A stretch of 64,000 bases of DNA from Batillaria attramentaria (Eukaryota; Mollusca; Gastropoda; Batillariidae): positions 436,001 through 500,000 of the forward strand of contig JACVVK020000333.1 in the NCBI GenBank assembly GCA_018292915.2. Reading direction: 5' to 3'. Shown here in pieces: positions 58,378-64,000 of the stretch. Both the position numbers and the translations under genes were made by a program. Every line of letters begins with the position of its first letter. Within the stretch, counting starts at the first letter, position 1. The notes beneath the pieces were generated by a model, which saw only the letters and a list, made by a program, of their open reading frames with translations, was not told where the DNA came from and made no database searches.

Positions 58378-59059
58378 CAGTCGAACACGCTTAAGTCGAA
58401 TTCGCAGGGGAAATGGATTTTTGTTCGACGTATCCGAAGTTTGACTTATCCGTGGCGACGGATAAGGTCGAATTTCGACTCTAGCTTCGAGTTAAGCGAG
58501 TTGCACCGTTTCACCCCTGATTCGGTTTGGAAACTGAAATTTATTTTCCCTGGTCAACATGAGCTTACTGCTGCTGCTTTGGTATAGTTCGCCCCCTTGT
58601 GTCATTTGCACCTGCTGTAAACATAGCAATTGCACCATTACCACAAGGTAACCCCAACCCTAAACCTAACCCTAAACCGATCTAAGTAGGCAAACTCTAC
58701 TAGATGAGTGTGGATGCGTTTGAATAGTTTGCCCAGTACGGCCCACGGGTGCGAACTATACTGAGCCTTACTACTAGGATTTGTTACATTCAATACGCTC
58801 GTGTAGGCTGCCATGTCAGCGAATCTCCGTAGCCATTTTATTCACTTTGAAATCACTTTCAGTTCAGAGTATTGGCTTGGTCTTACCATAGTCACACATG
58901 CAATGCAGAGGAAGGAGAAAGCCAAGTTTTTTTTCTGATGGCTGTTTCGTTCTGACATGAAAGCTGCCTGGCACCAACCGGTGATAAATTTCCAGCTTAT
59001 GTTTTCTTCTTCTTTTCTAGTTTAACTGACTCTTATACTGCTTTTAAGATCAGCAGCGT

Positions 59060-59117
<58 letters not shown>

Positions 59118-59231
59118 CACGCGTTCGCAGTCATATGATCGCATGTGCACAATAAATTCTAGTGAAAAAACATATAAACACACGCAGTCAAATAGCAGAA
59201 AGATCCAACTCTAACGGCACCAACCGGCAAA

Positions 59232-59288
<57 letters not shown>

Positions 59289-59794
59289 TTCACACACCAG
59301 GAATAACTCACTGCTTACCCTCCGAATCCGACGGCAAATCACCACCTTAACACTGGCCATAGAAAACCTCAGAGATCAGGGGCACAGGGTCAGATCTTAC
59401 ACCTAGCTCTGTTCTTGCACGTGTTTCTCGCCAATTTCGTGTTCTACCACCCAAGATAACCAGCCCTAAGGCCCGCAGACATATAACGCTGTCAACCTGT
59501 ACTTGCACGGAAAATGTAAAATCTCCGTGCAAGCCGTGTTTTGGCGCTGATGTATCAGAAGTTCAGAACGACAAAAAGAAATTCCGTGCCAGCGACTGGT
59601 ACGACTTATCCGAGGCTAAAATTGCAGATTTCGTTTGACATAACCGAGTTTTGACTTATCCGTTTTTGAGTACTCGTTCGACTTATCCGTGGAAAATTTA
59701 GTCATACAAAGAGCAAGTTTGGCCGGGAAAAACTTTTTGCTTCGACGTATCCGAAGTTCGACTTAAGCGTGTTTGACTTAAGCGTATGGGTCTG
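58378..59794. mobile_element. pogo/Tigger-like non-autonomous transposon
   Basis: It begins CAGTCGAACACGCTTAAGTC and ends with reverse-oriented 'cttaagtc' repeats and CTG, flanked by TA (58,376-377 and 59,795-796). 'CAGTCGAAC...TTAAGTCGAA' ends and TA duplication are typical of pogo/Tigger elements. 1.4 kb, no transposase frame. It includes (GT)n (59,061-59,112), TC/AC tracts (59,234-59,287) and a short 'aaccctaaacctaaccct' run (58,655-58,677). Confidence 0.75.
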
Positions 59795-59796
59795 TA

Positions 59797-60434
59797 GAAG
59801 TCTCGGTGTTCGGTAGATTGCTATATTGCATCTAGTTATATTGTGATGTACGTTTTCCACAAGTGTGATATAGATCAGTTGTTACTGTTGTATAAGCTGT
59901 CACCTGAAGCCAGAATTTGATGGAAAAACTATTGTGATATGATGATGGGCAGACCTAGAAAGGAAAGAGTTGATACCGGTACGCTGGGTCTCTCGTTGTG
60001 CAAAATGGAGCAGCTAACACATGACGTGTACACATATTGCGAGAGGTGAAAGATGACATTTTATTCAACGAAGAGAGATGATGAAACGTTTTTTATTCAG
60101 GATAGAGCATTTAGGCATTGCTGCCTATCTTACATGCTGTCCTGCTATTCTACATTAAAGGGTATTGAGAAAAAAATCAAAACAAACAAACAAACAATGA
60201 AAAAGTTTAAAAAAAGAAAAGAAAAGTATAAACTATCTAGGGGAAATACAGGAGAGAAAAATACACACGATAAACAAATCAAAACATACGTGGCATGTGC
60301 TGATGATACTGGATGTATGCCAAGTAAGAAATTTACAGTCGTCTCTAATATTGCAAAACATGTATGTAACACATTTCTATATATATCGTCAGATAAGCGT
60401 ATCGTGTAGAATTTGTTTGAAGTTTATGAATTTG

Positions 60435-60466
<32 letters not shown>

Positions 60467-60664
60467 ATAATGTACAGAGTAATTATTATATTGCTGGATA
60501 GCAAAACTGGAAGGGAAACCAGGCTATTTGCATCTAAAGATGTTTTTTACATACAGTATATTTTTTCCAAAAGACTTGCATTCCAAATATGTGGTTGTCT
60601 TCTTTTTTTGGTAATAAAATGTTGCGATTCACTGCCGTCGTCATGCTTTTGCTTTACAAGTGTA

Positions 60665-60665
<1 letters not shown>
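59797..60665 (+). repeat. dispersed repeat 'D', copy 7, with an internal insert
   Basis: The repeat is split at its GA tract by about 360 bp (60,078-60,435). The frame through the insert (60,053-60,409) has no recognisable domain and is Lys-rich. A GT tract follows (60,666-60,713). Confidence 0.65.
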
Positions 60666-60716
<51 letters not shown>

Positions 60717-60724
60717 GCCTTTTA

Positions 60725-60986
60725 CTCCGGCTTTTCCCTCTGACAGAAAACTGACACTGCCATGTATTTGGAAAACAGATCAGATCACGTCAACGCCTTT
60801 CTCAGCGTTGCATAACCTTGTTATAAAGTTTCGTTTTAAATCGCTGGTATGTCTGTTTTATAGACCACAATATTTATCGTATCGATACTCTGATATTCAG
60901 AATCCCACGTACTAAACTTTCTTCTGTTGGCGGCTGTCGAGCCATCTCCTACGCTGGTCCAAAAGCCTGGAATTCCCTGCCTCTTT
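60725..60986 (+). mobile_element. LINE 3'-end fragment, same as 13,085-13,330
   Basis: It matches 13,095-13,350 and breaks off at 'ctgcctcttt' (60,977-60,986), where the next element starts. Confidence 0.75.
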
Positions 60987-61380
60987 CATCATCATCATCA
61001 TTAGCTTGCTTTACGTCCTATGGCTTTTGGCCCTTAAGGACAAGTTGTTCCAGGCGTGTGACTTTGGCTGCTTGGCTAGGCGAGTGTCTTTGGGGTGTGT
61101 GAGGGCTGATTTGCTTAGCTTTGGTCAGCGTCAGAGGATCTTCGCTTGGCTTTCAGATGCCTGGTCTGGGTTTGTTTTTCGGTGCCTCAGTCTGTTCTGT
61201 CATCCGTACTTTTGCCTTTTAGATTATCACTGGGGTGTCCCCTCGCTTTTTGGGTTTAGAACCATTTTGTCAGATCTGATCTGACGATCGCGTCGGCCAG
61301 GGTTCTCATTGGCCTATCACCTAGGACTTGGTGTGGCTTGAGGAAGTCTACCGTCTTCAATGAGTATCTGTCTCTCAGGT
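60987..61380 (-). mobile_element. longer copy of the retroelement found at gene 2's start
   Basis: Minus orientation. The 3' end 'ggacgtaaagcaagctaatg' with ATG-repeat tail is at the left. CTGCCTCTTT occurs on both sides (60,977-60,986 and 61,381-61,390). At its 5' side a minus frame reads RDRYSLKTVDFLKPHQVLGD and continues to a stop near 61,256, possibly the C-terminus of a LINE protein. The flanks come from different repeats, so recombination is likely. Confidence 0.65.
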
Positions 61381-61390
61381 CTGCCTCTTT

Positions 61391-62874
61391 TTGAAAACCT
61401 GTAGGGGTTGTGATACAAACTGGCGACTGTCGCGTCATGAGAAGCACTGAGTCTTCCGGGTGAGAAAAGACGACTTACAAATCCTTGACACACCATCTGT
61501 GGGGAATCGCCGTCATAATGATGCAACACTTGTCGCGCCGTGACTGAGACATCGGGGGATGGGGAACAATAAGCCGGCACCTTCCAAGGACGAGTTGAAC
61601 AATAGTACGCGTCGCCTCGTGTAGTGTAAGACTTCAACACCTTCATCCAATCACTTAGACAATCACAGCTTAACGAAGCGCCCCCTATAGTTTCGGTTGC
61701 TGAGTCAGGGATTTTCGCAAGTCATCAGTGACCTGTTCGGCTGAGAGCGAATGACGCAAGGAACAGAACACGTGCTGCTGTCGGCAAAAGATAAGAGGAT
61801 CAGGCTGTCTTCAGCCAGTTGTGCCACAGTGGAAGACAACAATGACCCTTTTAGCACCAACGCAGTCTCTACCCTATAGCCAAGGGGCGCAGTCTGTGAA
61901 GTCAGTAGCTGACCAGTGATGCAGGTATTGCAAAGATGAGAAAAGAGGTGGAGGGGGGAGGGGGCAGGTGACCGGGAGGGGGAAAGTGGGCAGGGGAGGG
62001 GGGAGGGTAGGGTGTCGAGGGACAAGTATGCATGAAATTATGTACTTGGTTATGGTGGAAACTTCTGTGTTGGTTTTGATAATTGTCACAATGGTTTGGG
62101 GCGGTCGGTGGTCTAGTGGTTAAGAGACTTGTCACCTATGCGAGAGGTCAAAGGTTCGAGTCCCATTCGGGGCGAAGAATTTTTCCTTCTCGTACGTGGC
62201 ACCGTTCATTCGGGCCGATCGTCGGGGGTTCTCTCCGGGTACTCCGGCTTCCTCCCCCTCTGCTTTGGAAAATGTTCAGCCCACCAAATTTGAAAAATAA
62301 ATGCAATTGTAAATTCCGAAATTTAAATAGCTGAGCTGACCCTTCGCACCACGTGATTGTAATGTGTTTATGTCCAGTATGTGAGAGGATGCGTGTGATT
62401 CACGTGAGCGTGCGTGTTGGGTTCAGTTCGCGGCGCTTTGAGCCGATTCATGCAATTGGGAAAAGCGCCTATACAATACTATTATTATTATTATTATTAG
62501 TTTATTAACTCACGTGTCAGTTTTAAAGAGAGACAGCCGATGGTGGAGATTGAAAGCCCCAACGCTTACTTTTACTTGATCAGTTACTTTCTTGAGTCCA
62601 CTCCCAAAGTGTCATCGTGTTTCCCTAGTGGCTATTTATATCGTTTTATTTAGCTGATCTGATTCAGTGTATATGGAGTTCATATTTCCAGGTTTGCAAT
62701 TATTTTGATAAAATTCCTTCCCCCGTTCGTGTGATGTCTCAACATAGCTCCATGTAAAACCAGTCGTTATTGTGAAATGTCAACAACGTACTCCCTACTA
62801 TCCCGGCATTTCATCACTCCGTGTAGACCCCCCCCCCCACCACCACCACCACCACACGCACACACACACATATT
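61391..62874 (+). repeat. third partial copy of block X
   Basis: It matches 43,135-44,420 and 57,2xx-58,05x. It lacks both the Ginger1-type element and the SINE of X1, and carries its own SINE (62,098-62,499). Confidence 0.8.
62098..62499 (+). mobile_element. second tRNA-derived SINE family
   Basis: The head has A-box-like 'tggtctagtggttaagag' and B-box 'aggttcgagtccc'. The body is different from the other SINE, and the tail is 'gggaaaagcgcctatacaat' plus ATT repeats, which resembles L2-type LINE 3' ends. The empty site is at 43,893 and 57,667. Target duplication is short (about GTTT). Confidence 0.85.
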
Positions 62875-63245
62875 GTACTTTAAAGCAACGGCATGACAGC
62901 AATGAATATGTTTTCAACATTTTATTACCGAAAAAGACTGCGAATTCCAGTCTTTTAAAATAATATAGTGTACAAAAAAATCTTTTGATGCGAATAATTT
63001 GTATTTAAGTTTTGTTCTCCATAAAGATCATAATAATACTCTGTATCTCCCCCCCCCCCCCCCCCCACACACGCACACCTTTCTCTCTCTCTGTCTGTCT
63101 TAAACAATGTGTTACTTGCTCCATTTTGTACAATAGAACAGTAACAACTTATCTATATCACACTTGTGAAAAACGTACATCACAATATAACTAGATGCAA
63201 TATAGCAATCCACCGAACACCAAGAGTTCTACTACCTTTTAACAG
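62875..63245 (-). repeat. dispersed repeat 'D', copy 8
   Basis: Reverse orientation, with a poly-C run (63,049-63,066) in place of the AC tract seen at 44,656. Confidence 0.7.
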
Positions 63246-63249
63246 ATTT

Positions 63250-64000
63250 AATTTAAATCACTAATTCTTAGTCTAAGTTTGCAGTGGATGACTGATTTGC
63301 GCATTTCTATCGCCTGCATAAAGGTACGGGGACACGACGATATCTGCCGCGGACAAATACCGCTTGAAACAGCTCCATAAATCAGAACATTTCATGTTAT
63401 CAGGCAATTCATTCCATGCTTTAACTGTCGCGGGGAAGAAAGAGTTTTTAAGTAAATTTGTCCTACAAAAAGGAATCTACCGTTCGAGTGGATTTCGAAC
63501 ATGCCGGATTTATATCCCTAACTAGATACGGAAGAAGTTTGTATAGATGGGTGGGTGGGTGTCTGGGGGCTTAACGTCCTTTTCCACCACAAAGGGTGAT
63601 ATCAAAGACGGGGCAATAATGAAAAAGCCAACAGAAATATTTGGCCCCAGCCGGGATCGAACACACGACCCGAGCATTAGAAGTCCAACGCTCTACTATT
63701 CGACCACCCTGGCTCCCCGTTTGTATAGGTAATTTGGGACGTTTCCAGTCACAATCTTAAAGAACAAAGTAAGTTCAGTCGGAATCGTCTTATTCGTAGT
63801 GGTTTGAGTTCAGATTCCATATTTTGCGATGGCTGGTCCCTCGAACTGCTCCAGTTATTGTCCTCAGAGCGTCTAGGTGCAACTTTTCCAGTTCATCGGC
63901 AAGTGCACAAGTACAGTTATCCCAGACTGTGTCGGAAAAGTCAAAATGAGGCAGAATGAATGATTATCTCTAACGACTTTCTACTTAAACGGTATTTAAA
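63250..64000 (-). mobile_element. third copy of the LINE, carrying the same SINE
   Basis: Similar over its whole length to 46,100-46,860 (minus), running off the window edge. The SINE at 63,544-63,718 is flanked by GTTTGTA (63,537-63,543 and 63,719-63,725), the same site as at 46,375. The two copies therefore descend from one SINE-bearing ancestor. Confidence 0.85.

Noticed and set aside
58655..58680. Telomeric repeat
   Set aside because: Only about four irregular CCTAAA/CCCTAA units inside a transposon.
60053..60409. 118-codon frame as a gene
   Set aside because: It starts in repeat D, is Lys-rich low-complexity and has no recognisable domain or conserved counterpart.

Overview
The window is eukaryotic, AT/GC-mixed, intron-containing and very repeat-rich. 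Long (AC)n/(GT)n and (AG)n microsatellites, tRNA-derived SINEs ending in a 'gacgttaaac' tail, LINE 3' ends with (TTA)n tails, mariner, pogo-like, Harbinger-like and Ginger1-type DNA transposons suggest a marine invertebrate, most likely a mollusc (perhaps a gastropod). The taxon is inference; no host housekeeping gene was recognised.

The main content is a cluster of four two-exon genes encoding Sox-type HMG-box proteins: gene 1 (10,471-12,885, +), gene 2 (19,399-24,062, +), gene 3 (34,351-32,479, -) and gene 4 (48,014-49,933, +). All share a phase-0 intron inside the HMG box, just after the 'LHMK' stretch. They also share an exon 2 beginning (E/Q)xPDYKY, a basic KGKNS(S)RGQS segment and an acidic proline-rich C-terminus. 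Gene 4 is intact. Gene 1 is open, but its last codons and stop lie in a Ginger1-type transposon. Genes 2 and 3 have frameshifts in exon 2, beyond the HMG box. Further Sox exon-2 pieces lie at 1-300 and 58,081-58,376. Genes 3 and 4 sit in about 4.1-kb inverted duplicate arms (31,225-35,280 and 47,115-51,215).

Layout: 1-9,800 is the 3' flank of an unseen upstream unit plus repeats; 9,800-14,900 gene 1 and its transposon; 14,900-18,800 repeats and a Harbinger-like MITE; 18,800-25,040 gene 2, whose start codon was duplicated by a retroelement target-site duplication; 25,040-31,220 repeats around a possible small three-exon gene (28,826-27,469, -); 31,225-35,280 gene 3; 36,215-39,728 a mariner holding a LINE that holds an LTR-like insert; 40,500-44,400 a block directly duplicated at 50,800-58,080 and partly at 61,390-62,900; 47,115-51,215 gene 4; 58,080-64,000 a Sox fragment, a pogo-like element and LINE/SINE copies.

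The duplicated blocks give 'empty site' comparisons, so several insertions can be placed to the base and ordered in time. The overall picture is a young, actively rearranging Sox paralogue cluster in which mobile elements repeatedly hit start codons, stop codons and UTRs. Coordinates of repeats are read by eye and may be off by a few bases unless a target-site duplication is given.
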